Shown in pieces: positions 7,973-15,055 of a stretch of 31,830 bases of DNA. A model generated the notes under the pieces. That model had not been told where the DNA came from. It made no database searches and saw nothing but the letters and a program-made list of their open reading frames with translations. Positions within the stretch are counted from its first letter, which is position 1; every line of letters starts with the position of its first letter. Source of the stretch: DATLED01 sp046597375 (lineage in GTDB: Bacteria > Actinomycetota > Acidimicrobiia > Acidimicrobiales > CADCTF01); NCBI GenBank assembly GCA_046597375.1, contig JBKJKM010000018.1, positions 1 through 31,830 on the forward strand. The letters run 5' to 3'. Both the position numbers and the translations under genes were made by a program.

Positions 7973-9249
7973 CAGGGCCGCCCCAACCCTTCGTACTGGA
8001 AGCCCTTGCGACGGACGGCGGCCGAGTCGAGGAGATTCCGGCAATCGACCAGCTTCGGCGAGGCCATCAGGCCGGCCACCTTCTCGAAGTCGACCCAGCG
8101 CAGCTCGTCCCACTCGGTGAGGACCGTCAACACGGCGGCACCCTCACAGGCGGCGTACGGATCGTCGGTCCGCTCGACGCCCGGAGGCGTCTCCTTGGCC
8201 GCCGGGTCATACGCACGGATCTTCGCCCCCTTGGCCTGCAGCCGCTCGATCACCTCGAGCGACGGGCTGCGGCGCACGTCGTCGGTGCGAGCCTTGAAGG
8301 TGAGACCCCACACGGCCACCGTCTTGCCCTCGACCGACCCGCCGGCCATGCGAACGATCTTGGCGGCCATCCGTTCGAACTGCTCGTCGTTGACTTCGAT
8401 GACTCCCTTGAGGAGCGAGAAGTCGTAGCCATTGTCCTCGGCGATCCGCACCAACGCACGCGAGTCCTTTGGGAAGCAGGAACCCCCCCAACCTGGTCCC
8501 GGCTTCAGGAACTCGTAGCCGATGCGCTTGTCGTAGCCCATGCCGACGACGACGTCGCGCACGTCGGCGCCGACGGCCTCGCAGAGGTTGGCGACGGCGT
8601 TGACGAACGAGATCTTGGTCGCCAGGAAGGCGTTCGACGCGTACTTGATCGTCTCGGCCGAGGCCGGATCGGTGACGATGACCGGAGCCTTGATCTCACT
8701 GAAGAGCGAGGCCACGCGAATGGCGGCGGCCTGGTCCTCCGAACCGATGACGATGCGGTCGGGGTGGAGGCAGTCGTGGACGGCGCTGCCCTCCCGGAGG
8801 AACTCGGGGTTGGAGACGACGGCGACGTCGCCCCGACCGAGGGCCCGCTCGACGACGAGCGTGGAACCCACCGGCACCGTCGACTTGTTGATCACCACCG
8901 ACTCGCTGTTGAGCACCGGGCCGATGTCCTCGGCGGCCTGTTCGATGTAGCTGAGGTCGGCGCGGCCGTCGTCGCCCTGGGGTGTGGGAACGCACAGGAA
9001 GATGAACTCGGCCTCAGCCGCCGTCACCGCCGCCGCTGCACCGAGCACGAAGCGCAGCCGGCCACCATCGACCCCGGCCTTGACGAGATCCTCGAGGCCG
9101 TCCTCGAGGATCGGCATGATCCCCTTGTTGAGGTTGTCCACCTTCTCGGGGACGACGTCCGCGCACACCACGTGGTGGCCGAGGTGGGCGAGGTAGGCAC
9201 CGGTCGTGAGACCGACGTACCCGGTTCCGATGACGGCGATGTTGGCCAT
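7972..9249 (-). CDS. ugd: UDP-glucose 6-dehydrogenase
   Basis: The 425-residue enzyme oxidises UDP-glucose to UDP-glucuronate with two NAD+. The N-terminal Rossmann motif is IAVIGTGYVGL, and the middle has STVPVGST and NPEFLREGSAV. ETIKYASNAFLATKISFVN carries the conserved lysine. GGSCFPKD contains catalytic Cys258. The C-terminal domain has GLTFKARTDDVRRSPS, which binds UDP. Start ATG 9249 overlaps the rmlD stop by one base (TAATG), and the long open frame upstream of it is antisense shadow. With the decarboxylase downstream it forms a two-step route from UDP-glucose to UDP-xylose, or gives UDP-glucuronate for wall glycans. Confidence 0.95.
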   Translation of the reverse strand: MANIAVIGTGYVGLTTGAYLAHLGHHVVCADVVPEKVDNLNKGIMPILEDGLEDLVKAGVDGGRLRFVLGAAAAVTAAEAEFIFLCVPTPQGDDGRADLSYIEQAAEDIGPVLNSESVVINKSTVPVGSTLVVERALGRGDVAVVSNPEFLREGSAVHDCLHPDRIVIGSEDQAAAIRVASLFSEIKAPVIVTDPASAETIKYASNAFLATKISFVNAVANLCEAVGADVRDVVVGMGYDKRIGYEFLKPGPGWGGSCFPKDSRALVRIAEDNGYDFSLLKGVIEVNDEQFERMAAKIVRMAGGSVEGKTVAVWGLTFKARTDDVRRSPSLEVIERLQAKGAKIRAYDPAAKETPPGVERTDDPYAACEGAAVLTVLTEWDELRWVDFEKVAGLMASPKLVDCRNLLDSAAVRRKGFQYEGLGRP

Positions 9250-10091
9250 TACTTCGTCAGCTCCTTCACGAGCCGGCCGAGCGACTCGCGCCAGTCGGGC
9301 AGCAGGGGCAGGCCCTGCAGGCGCAGGGCGGCGTTGTCCAACACCGAGTATGCCGGTCGGCGGGCCGGCGTCGGGTAGTCGGCGGTCGTGATGGGTGTGA
9401 CCCGGGCGGGATCGAGGCCGGCTTCCTTGAACGTCGCCTGCGCGAGGTCGAACCACGTCGCCGTGCCCGAGTTCGTCACGTGGAAGACGCCGGGCAGCCG
9501 TCCGACGACCAGTCGCTTCACGGCGGCGGCGAGGTCTTCGGTGAACGTCGGGTTCATGAACTGGTCGGCGACGATCCGGAGCTCGTCGCGCTCGCCGGCC
9601 AGGCGCAGCATGGTGTTCACGAACCCGGTCCCGCCGTTCGTGCGGACGATCGTGTTGCCGGGATCGATCTCCTGCTCGCCGCCGAGCTTCGAACGCCCGT
9701 AGACACTGACGGGGTTCGCCGGCGTCCACTCGTCGATCGGCGCCGTCGCCGTCCCGTCGAACACGTAGCAGGTGCTGAGGTAGCAAACGCGCGCGCCCAC
9801 GATACGGGCTGCGTGCTGGACGTGGCGGGTGCCGAGGGCGTTGATGCGAAAGGCCTTGTCCTGATCGCTCTCGCACGCGTCGACCGCCGTCCACGCTCCC
9901 GTGTGGATGACGACGTCGGGCTCGGCCGACGTGATCCCGCCGAGGATGCTGTCGCGGTCCCCGAGGTCGAGCTCGTTGCGGGTCGCGGCGATCATCTCGT
10001 AGCGGTCGGTGCCGTCATCGAACGCCCGGACGAGGTCGGTGCCGAGCCCGCCGCCGGCGCCGGTGATCAGGACCCGCATCGTGCGGGTCAT
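9249..10091 (-). CDS. rmlD: dTDP-4-dehydrorhamnose reductase RmlD
   Basis: This is a 280-residue SDR with the NADPH loop ITGAGGGLGTDL (9-20), the NELDLGD motif, HTGAWTAVDACE, INALGT, and catalytic Tyr131 and Lys135 in YGRSK. It performs the last step of dTDP-L-rhamnose synthesis. The usual STDYVFDG motif reads STCYVFDG here, so the conserved Asp next to catalytic Thr107 is replaced by Cys108; the effect is unknown. The start ATG at 10091 overlaps the rmlB stop as ATGA; a second Met at 10079 is possible. No rmlC (3,5-epimerase) lies between rmlB and rmlD or elsewhere in the window. Confidence 0.9.
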   Translation of the reverse strand: MTRTMRVLITGAGGGLGTDLVRAFDDGTDRYEMIAATRNELDLGDRDSILGGITSAEPDVVIHTGAWTAVDACESDQDKAFRINALGTRHVQHAARIVGARVCYLSTCYVFDGTATAPIDEWTPANPVSVYGRSKLGGEQEIDPGNTIVRTNGGTGFVNTMLRLAGERDELRIVADQFMNPTFTEDLAAAVKRLVVGRLPGVFHVTNSGTATWFDLAQATFKEAGLDPARVTPITTADYPTPARRPAYSVLDNAALRLQGLPLLPDWRESLGRLVKELTK

Positions 10092-11047
10092 ACGTTCGCC
10101 TTGAGCGGCTCCCACCACCAGCGGTTGTCCCGATACCAGATGACCGTCTCGTCCAACGCTTCGTCGAGGGTGCGCTGCTTCGTCCAGCCGAGCGCCGTGA
10201 TCTTGGTGATGTCGACGGAGTAGCGGCGGTCGTGGCCCAGCCGGTCCTCGACGTACTCGATCATCTCTTCACCGACGCCCAGCAGACCCAACAGCTTGTC
10301 CACGAGCGCCCGGTTGGGCGTCTCGTTGCCGGCGCCGATGTTGTAGATCTCTCCTGGGGCGCCGTGCCGGCGGACGACCTCGACCCCGGAGCAGTGGTCA
10401 TCGACGAACAGCCAGTCCCGCTCGTTGAGCCCATCGCCGTAGAGCGGCAGCTTCCGACCGTCGAGGAGGTTCGTCGTGAAGAGCGGGATCGCCTTCTCGG
10501 GAAACTGGAATGGCCCGAAGTTGTTGGTGCATCGCGTCACGGTGACGGGGAGCCCGTAGGTGTGGTGGTACGAGAGCGCGATCAGGTCGGACCCCGCTTT
10601 GGAGGCCGAGTACGGCGATCGCGGCTCGAGCGGGTCGTCCTCTTTCGAGGAACCGGTTTCGACCGAGCCGTAGACCTCGTCGGTACCGATGTGCACGACC
10701 CGATCCATCTCCAGGCGACGGGCCGTGTCCATGACGATGTTGGTACCGAAGCAGTTCGTGTTGATGAAGTCGTCCGGGCCGGCGATCGACCGGTCGACGT
10801 GGCTCTCGGCCGCGAAGTGGACGACGGCGTCATGTCCGGCCATGGCGTCTTCGAGGGTGCCGGGATCGCAGATGTTGCCCTTGACGAAGCGGTAGCGAGG
10901 AGAGTCGTCGACGTCTCTCAGCGTCGACAGGTTGCCGGCGTACGTGAGGGCGTCGTAGACGGTGACCTCATCGTCGCTGTTGGCCAGGACGTGGCGCACG
11001 TAGTTCGACCCGATGAACCCGGCACCGCCGGTGACGAAGAGTTTCAT
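10088..11047 (-). CDS. rmlB: dTDP-glucose 4,6-dehydratase RmlB
   Basis: The 319-residue product shows the full RmlB pattern: GGAGFIGSNYVRH (7-19), YDALTYAGN, HFAAESHVDRS, the catalytic TDE triplet Thr122-Asp123-Glu124, YSASK with Tyr146 and Lys150, RCTNNFGPFQFPEK and RDWLFVDDHC. It converts dTDP-glucose to dTDP-4-keto-6-deoxyglucose. TAGCCT lies 10 nt before the ATG with no Shine-Dalgarno, so a promoter within the gap after rmlA is possible. The 107-bp gap to rmlA holds a degraded copy of the interspersed repeat. Confidence 0.96.
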   Translation of the reverse strand: MKLFVTGGAGFIGSNYVRHVLANSDDEVTVYDALTYAGNLSTLRDVDDSPRYRFVKGNICDPGTLEDAMAGHDAVVHFAAESHVDRSIAGPDDFINTNCFGTNIVMDTARRLEMDRVVHIGTDEVYGSVETGSSKEDDPLEPRSPYSASKAGSDLIALSYHHTYGLPVTVTRCTNNFGPFQFPEKAIPLFTTNLLDGRKLPLYGDGLNERDWLFVDDHCSGVEVVRRHGAPGEIYNIGAGNETPNRALVDKLLGLLGVGEEMIEYVEDRLGHDRRYSVDITKITALGWTKQRTLDEALDETVIWYRDNRWWWEPLKANV

Positions 11048-11077
11048 GACGCCCGACAGGCTACGCCGGTCCCCGCC

Positions 11078-11145
11078 AGGCGCCGTCGGGCGCCGCCGGG
11101 CGCCGCAGGGCGCCGCAGGGCGCCAGGGCGGCGCCGCAGAGCGAG
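11078..11145 (-). repeat. Degraded interspersed repeat (copy B) with 10-bp tandem GGGCGCCGC units
   Basis: Read on the minus strand, this region begins with CTCGCTCTGCGGCGCCGCCC, identical to the 5' end of the other copies. It then departs from them into about five tandem 10-bp units of the type GGGCGCCGCA/C, each holding the palindrome GGCGCC. It sits between rmlA and rmlB. The tandem part looks like local expansion that replaced the rest of the repeat. Confidence 0.6.
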
Positions 11146-11154
11146 ACCGACGAT

Positions 11155-12057
11155 TCAGCGACCTCGGAGGGGCCGGGGCTGGCGGGGCGAGCCGTCGGTG
11201 GCCAGCCGCACGAGGTACTGCCCATAGGGAGACTTGCCGAGCCGATCGCCGAGACGCTCGAGGTCGTCCCGCTCGATGTAGCCCATCCGCCAGGCGATCT
11301 CCTCGAGACAGGCGATCTGCTCGCCCTGTCGGTGTTCGAGCACCTGCACGAAGGTGGACGCCTCGAGGAGCGAGTCATGAGTGCCGGTGTCGAGCCACGC
11401 CATGCCCCGGCCGAGCTCGATCAGTCGAGCGGTGCCGTGCTGGATGTATTGGTTGTTGACGTCGGTGATCTCGAGTTCTCCGCGAGGAGAGGGCGTCAGA
11501 TCGCGAGCGACGTCGACCACGGTGTTGTCGTAGAAGTAGAGCCCGGTGACGGCCAGATTCGAACGGGCCTTGGCCGGCTTCTCCTCGATCGACACGACCT
11601 TGCCTTCGCCGTCGACCTCGGCCACGCCGTAGCGTTCCGGATCCTTGACGCCGTAGCCGAACAGCACGCAACCCGACGTGAGTTCGGCCGCCTCGAGCAG
11701 GTGCTCCTGGAGCCCGTGGCCGTGGAAGATGTTGTCGCCGAGGACGAGGCAGCACGAGTCGCCATCGATGAATGGCGCACCGATGATGAACGCCTCGGCC
11801 AGCCCGTTGGGCTCCGGCTGGACGGCGTACGAGAACGACATCCCCAACTGGTGCCCGTCCCCGAGCAGCCGCTCGAACTGTGGCAGGTCGTGCGGCGTGG
11901 AGATGATCAGCACCTCGCGAAGGCCCGCCAGCATCAGCACCGACAGCGGGTAGTACACCATCGGCTTGTCGTACACGGGCAACAACTGCTTCGAGATCCC
12001 CAGCGTCACCGGATGCAACCGCGACCCGCTCCCGCCAGCCAACACGATCCCCTTCAA
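11155..12057 (-). CDS. rmlA: Glucose-1-phosphate thymidylyltransferase RmlA
   Basis: The 300-residue enzyme makes dTDP-glucose from dTTP and glucose-1-phosphate. It has the signature GIVLAGGSGSRLHPVT, the KQLLPVYDKPMVYYPLS stretch, LVLGDNIFHG with the metal-binding aspartate, VSIEEKP, GLYFYD, ELEITDVN and AWLDTGTHDSL, all standard for RmlA. TTG at 12057 is chosen because a GGGGGTGG purine-rich site ends a few bases before it. The frame continues to an ATG at 12123, but those 22 residues are Cys/Gly/Arg-rich, are encoded across an inverted repeat, and match no family extension. The first gene of rmlA-rmlB-rmlD, it is preceded by a 250-bp gap with repeats and possible regulatory motifs. Confidence 0.93.
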   Translation of the reverse strand: MKGIVLAGGSGSRLHPVTLGISKQLLPVYDKPMVYYPLSVLMLAGLREVLIISTPHDLPQFERLLGDGHQLGMSFSYAVQPEPNGLAEAFIIGAPFIDGDSCCLVLGDNIFHGHGLQEHLLEAAELTSGCVLFGYGVKDPERYGVAEVDGEGKVVSIEEKPAKARSNLAVTGLYFYDNTVVDVARDLTPSPRGELEITDVNNQYIQHGTARLIELGRGMAWLDTGTHDSLLEASTFVQVLEHRQGEQIACLEEIAWRMGYIERDDLERLGDRLGKSPYGQYLVRLATDGSPRQPRPLRGR

Positions 12058-12075
12058 CCAGCCACCCCCGTTTGT

Positions 12076-12135
12076 GTTGCCCTTACGGCGGCCACAAGGG
12101 CAACCGCAGCGCTCATCAGCCACCCTAAGGGCAAC
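12076..12135 (-). promoter_or_regulatory. Triple GTTGCCCTT motif with 9-bp hairpin upstream of rmlA
   Basis: On the minus strand GTTGCCCTT occurs at 12127-12135 and again at 12096-12104, with its exact inverse AAGGGCAAC at 12076-12084. The first two are direct repeats 31 bp apart, about three DNA turns. The last two form a perfect 9-bp stem with an 11-nt loop, ending about 18 nt before the TTG of rmlA. It may be an operator with three half-sites or an RNA hairpin controlling access to the ribosome site. There is no U-tract, so it is not a standard terminator. Confidence 0.45.
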
Positions 12136-12147
12136 ATCAACGCGCTA

Positions 12148-12214
12148 GCCGCCAGCGAGCTGCCGCCCGCCGAGCGGCAAGGCCCTGGCCCGAAGGGCGG
12201 CGCCGCAGAGCGAG
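12148..12214 (-). repeat. Interspersed ~80-bp repeat, copy C (3' end altered)
   Basis: On the minus strand it begins CTCGCTCTGCGGCGCCGCCC and contains CCCTTCGGGCC, GCCTTGCCGCTCGGCGGGCG and GCTCGCTGGCGG, after which similarity to the others stops. It lies in tandem with copy D, 10 bp away, in the 250-bp gap between the LCP gene and rmlA. Besides copies C, D and the GTTGCCCTT motifs, nothing else is seen in that gap. Confidence 0.75.
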
Positions 12215-12224
12215 GCCGTCAACA

Positions 12225-12303
12225 GGCGGCGTCGGGAGCGCCAGCGAGCAGCCGCCCGCCGAGCGGCAAGGCCTCGGCCCGAAGGGCGGTGCCGCAGAGC
12301 GAG
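12225..12303 (-). repeat. Interspersed ~80-bp repeat, copy D
   Basis: This full-length copy on the minus strand runs from CTCGCTCTGCGGCACCGCCC through CCCTTCGGGCCGAGGCCTTG and GCTCGCTGGCGCTCCCGAC to GCCGCC. It starts 4 bp after the stop codon of the LCP gene. CCCTTCGGGCC would fold in RNA as a stem capped by a stable UUCG tetraloop. Confidence 0.78.
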
Positions 12304-12307
12304 GCCA

Positions 12308-13759
12308 TCAACACTGTGGGCCGGGGTCGGCGGGGGGGGTCGTCGTCGCCGTGGGCGCGGCGGGCGGAGGCGCCGCGGGGACGGACGAGGACGAGCCAGA
12401 GACGCCGCCGTAGCTGCCGCCCGTGATGACGACCACGTCGATCGACCGCAGGGTCGGGTCCTCCTGAAGGGTGGTGGCGCCCAGGATCTTGGACTGGACG
12501 ACCTTGGCCTTGTCGAGTTGGCCGGGACCGTACGAGAGGACGGTCTCGACGTATCGGAAGTTGTTCGCTTGGCCGAGTCCGGCGACGTTGAACCCGACTT
12601 CGCCGAGGGCCGCTCCCACCTCACGAGCCTGACCCTCGGCGCCCGATCCGTTGAGGACACGCACCCGGATGTTTCCGGGGGGGATGGCGGGCACGTCGCT
12701 CGGCGCTCCCGCCACGACGGTGGGGTCCTTGGCGAGGAAGGAGTCAATGACCGCCTGGGCTTCCGGCTGCTTCATCCGAAGCACGGACGCCCCGCCGACG
12801 TTGGCCGGCACCGTTGGGATCGTGAGCATCTGCACGGCGTTGGGGTCGAGAGACTTGAACCGGTTGGCCAGGGCGGCGATCTCGCCAGGGCCGAAGCCTT
12901 TGTCGATCTGAACGTTCTGCACGCCGGTGTCGACGAGGCGGCTGATGGCCGGGAAGTTGAGGCCACGCGCCTTCTCGTTGGCCTTCTTCAGGACCCGTCG
13001 GACGAAGTCCTGCTGGCGTTGGATGCGGCCGAGGTCGCCCGTGGGGTCGGTGCGCCACTTGCCGTTCTCGAAGTACTGATACTGCCGGCTCCGCACGTAG
13101 GCGAGGGCCTGGTTGCCGTCGAGCGTGACGCAGCCGGGGTTCGGGATGTCGAGCCCGGTGACGGTGTCCCGGGCGCGCGCCGGACTGTAGATCTGCACGC
13201 CGCCGACGGCGCCGACGATGCCGCGGAAGCCGTTGAAATCGACTTGGACGTAGTGGTCGATGGGGACGCCGAGCGACTCCGTCACCGTTTGGATCAAGCG
13301 GTCCTGGCCAGCTTCGAAGGCGGTATTGATCCGGTTGCTGCGGCCGGTCCCCGCGATCGGTACGAAGAGGTCGCGCGGGATCGACAGCATCGCCGCCTGT
13401 TCCTTCTTCGGGTCGACCCGCAGGATGATGATCGTGTCGCTGCGCTGGCCCTTGACCTCCTTCGTCCCACCGAAGTTGTCAGTGCCGGCTTGGTCGATGC
13501 CCTCGCGCGTGTCGGACCCGACTACCAACACGTTGATGGGCTCGCCCGGCGGGAGTTCGTTGCCACCGCCCTTCCGGAGGACGGCACCGAGATCGTCGAA
13601 GGTGTCGATCTGGCCGAACTTCCAGCGCACGTAGCCGTAACCCGTCGCTGTGAGGACGACGATCAGGGCGACGACGACGTTGGCGGCGATGAGGAGGCGG
13701 CGCGGCCAGCGACGCTCGGGCCGGCCAGGCGCCACGACCTCCTCGGAAGGGATGGCCAC
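12308..13759 (-). CDS. LytR-CpsA-Psr (LCP) family glycopolymer ligase with LytR_C domain
   Basis: The product has 483 residues. Residues 1-21 are cytoplasmic and basic, 22-42 form a transmembrane helix, and the rest is extracellular. The LCP catalytic domain (about 75-300) includes VLVVGSDTRE with Asp83, QRSDTIIILRVD with Arg106 and Asp108, and MLSIPRDLFVPI with Arg129. A LytR_C domain spans about 365-450 (RVRVLNGSGAEGQAREV). The tail is Ser/Pro/Ala/Thr-rich. LCP enzymes attach lipid-linked polymers to peptidoglycan; in mycobacteria they ligate arabinogalactan. Its position next to rml, wbbL and manB supports that role. GTG 13759 is the start, 6 nt after a TAGGTT -10, so it is probably leaderless. 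Confidence 0.92.
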   Translation of the reverse strand: MAIPSEEVVAPGRPERRWPRRLLIAANVVVALIVVLTATGYGYVRWKFGQIDTFDDLGAVLRKGGGNELPPGEPINVLVVGSDTREGIDQAGTDNFGGTKEVKGQRSDTIIILRVDPKKEQAAMLSIPRDLFVPIAGTGRSNRINTAFEAGQDRLIQTVTESLGVPIDHYVQVDFNGFRGIVGAVGGVQIYSPARARDTVTGLDIPNPGCVTLDGNQALAYVRSRQYQYFENGKWRTDPTGDLGRIQRQQDFVRRVLKKANEKARGLNFPAISRLVDTGVQNVQIDKGFGPGEIAALANRFKSLDPNAVQMLTIPTVPANVGGASVLRMKQPEAQAVIDSFLAKDPTVVAGAPSDVPAIPPGNIRVRVLNGSGAEGQAREVGAALGEVGFNVAGLGQANNFRYVETVLSYGPGQLDKAKVVQSKILGATTLQEDPTLRSIDVVVITGGSYGGVSGSSSSVPAAPPPAAPTATTTPPADPGPQC

Positions 13760-13765
13760 CAGCGC

Positions 13766-13771
13766 AACCTA
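13766..13771 (-). promoter_or_regulatory. Candidate leaderless promoter -10 (TAGGTT) for the LCP gene
   Basis: TAGGTT on the minus strand ends 6 nt before GTG 13759. No Shine-Dalgarno fits in the gap. It lies between the coding start and repeat copy E. Confidence 0.45.
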
Positions 13772-13784
13772 CTGTGCCGTCGCC

Positions 13785-13863
13785 CTCGCTCTGCGGCGCG
13801 GCCCTTCGGGCAGGGGCCTTGACGCTCGGGTGGCGGCTGCCCGCTGGCGCTCCCGACACCGCC
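13785..13863 (+). repeat. Interspersed ~80-bp repeat, copy E
   Basis: This copy reads CTCGCTCTGCGGCGCGGCCC, then TTCGGGCAGGGGCCTTG, CGCTCGGGTGGCGGCTGCCC and GCTGGCGCTCCCGAC, ending ACCGCC. It fills the gap between the acyl-CoA dehydrogenase stop (13883) and the LCP promoter. It is oriented opposite to copies B, C and D although all flanking genes face the same way. Confidence 0.78.
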
Positions 13864-13882
13864 CGCAAGTGACGCAGGCGTC

Positions 13883-15031
13883 CTACGTGACGGGGAGGCC
13901 GAGTTCGCGGCTGATGACCAGGCGCTGGATCTCGCTCGTTCCCTCGCCGATCTCGAGAATCTTCGAGTCCCGGTAGAAGCGGGCGACTGGCGATTCGTCC
14001 ATGAAGCCGTACCCACCGAAGATCTGCGTCGCCTCGCGCGTGGCCGTCACCGCCGCTTCGGTGGCGTACAGCTTGGCGATGGCGGCTTCCCGCTTGAAAG
14101 GCCGGCCGACGTCTTTGAGCCAGGCGGCCTTGTAGGTGAGCAGCCGGGCGTTGTCGCACAGGACGGCGAGGTCTGCGCACTTGAAGGCGACCGCTTGGTT
14201 GGCACCGATGGGGCGCCCGAAGGCATGGCGATCCTTGGCGTACTGGACGCTCAGATCGAGGCAGGCCTGGATGGTGCCGACCGCCAGTGCGGCGATGGCG
14301 ATGCGCCCCTCGTCGAGAATGGCGAGGAACTGGCGGAACCCCTGGCCCCGCTGGCCGAGCAGGTGGTCCTCGGGCACCCGGCAGTCGGTAAACGTCAGGC
14401 CGTGCGTGTCGGAGGCGTGCCAACCCATCTTTCGGTAGGGCGGCTGGACCACGAAACCCGGCGTGCCGGCGGGCACGACGATGGTCGAGATCTCCGCCGG
14501 CGCCGTCCGCGCCGTCACCGTGACGATCGAGGTGATGTCGGTGCCGGAGTTGGTGATGAACGCCTTCTCCCCGTTGATCACCCACTCGCCGGTGGCCTCG
14601 TCGAGGTCCGCCTTGGTGCGGGTGCCGCCGGCATCGCTGCCGGCCTCGGGCTCGGTGAGCCCAAAGCCGCCGAGGGCGCGACCGGCCACCAGATCGGGGA
14701 GCCAGCGCTGCTTCTGGGCCTCGGTTCCGAACTGGAAGATTGGGTTGGCGCCGAGTCCGACGCCGGCCTCGAGGGTGATGGCCACGGACTGGTCGACGCG
14801 GGCCAGTTCTTCGATGGCGAGGCACAATGTGGTGAAGTCGGCACCACTCCCGCCGTACTCCTCGGGAAACACGAGCCCGAACAGTCCGAGCTCCCCCATC
14901 GCCAGGATGACGTCGGTCGGGAAGGTGTGGTCGCGGTCCCAGATCTCGGCATGCGGCGCGATCTCCGACTGGGCGAAGTCGCGGACGACCTTGCGAAACG
15001 ACTCCTGCTCGTCGGTCAGATCGAAGTCCAT
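13883..15031 (-). CDS. Acyl-CoA dehydrogenase
   Basis: The 382-residue length is standard for the family. The N-terminal helical domain begins MDFDLTDEQESFRKVVRDFA. FGLTEPEAGSDAGGTRT is the FAD/substrate signature, the beta domain has VINGEKAFITNSG, and the C-terminal helical domain has QIFGGYGFMDESPVARFYRD followed by IGEGTSEIQRLVISR, whose EGT glutamate is the usual catalytic base. It oxidises an acyl-CoA to the enoyl-CoA using FAD; chain length is not determinable. A fadE25-type gene near the mycobacterial manB-wbbL-rmlD locus suggests old linkage. The frame is open far upstream, but ATG 15031 gives the family N-terminus and lies exactly 7 nt from a TACGCT -10, so it is probably leaderless. 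Confidence 0.94.
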   Translation of the reverse strand: MDFDLTDEQESFRKVVRDFAQSEIAPHAEIWDRDHTFPTDVILAMGELGLFGLVFPEEYGGSGADFTTLCLAIEELARVDQSVAITLEAGVGLGANPIFQFGTEAQKQRWLPDLVAGRALGGFGLTEPEAGSDAGGTRTKADLDEATGEWVINGEKAFITNSGTDITSIVTVTARTAPAEISTIVVPAGTPGFVVQPPYRKMGWHASDTHGLTFTDCRVPEDHLLGQRGQGFRQFLAILDEGRIAIAALAVGTIQACLDLSVQYAKDRHAFGRPIGANQAVAFKCADLAVLCDNARLLTYKAAWLKDVGRPFKREAAIAKLYATEAAVTATREATQIFGGYGFMDESPVARFYRDSKILEIGEGTSEIQRLVISRELGLPVT

Positions 15032-15055
15032 CGGCCGAAGCGTACGCTCGCAGCG
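15032..15055. promoter_or_regulatory. Symmetric bidirectional leaderless promoter
   Basis: The 24-bp gap between divergent ATGs (15031 minus, 15056 plus) is centred on the perfect palindrome AGCGTACGCT at 15039-15048. On each strand this gives the hexamer TACGCT (TANNNT type), overlapping by two bases at the centre, and on each strand exactly 7 nt separate the hexamer from the ATG. Each mRNA would start at or beside its start codon. Any -35 contacts would fall inside the opposite coding sequence. Motifs and spacing are seen directly; promoter activity is inferred. Confidence 0.6.

Noticed and set aside
11078..11127. Tandem GGGCGCCGC units as a possible CRISPR or origin iteron array
   Set aside because: Units are 10 bp with no spacers and no nearby replication or cas gene; better explained as expansion within a degraded intergenic repeat.
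12058..12123. Upstream ATG start for rmlA at 12123
   Set aside because: It would add 22 Cys/Gly/Arg residues absent from the family and read through the GTTGCCCTT hairpin; TTG 12057 has a good ribosome site.
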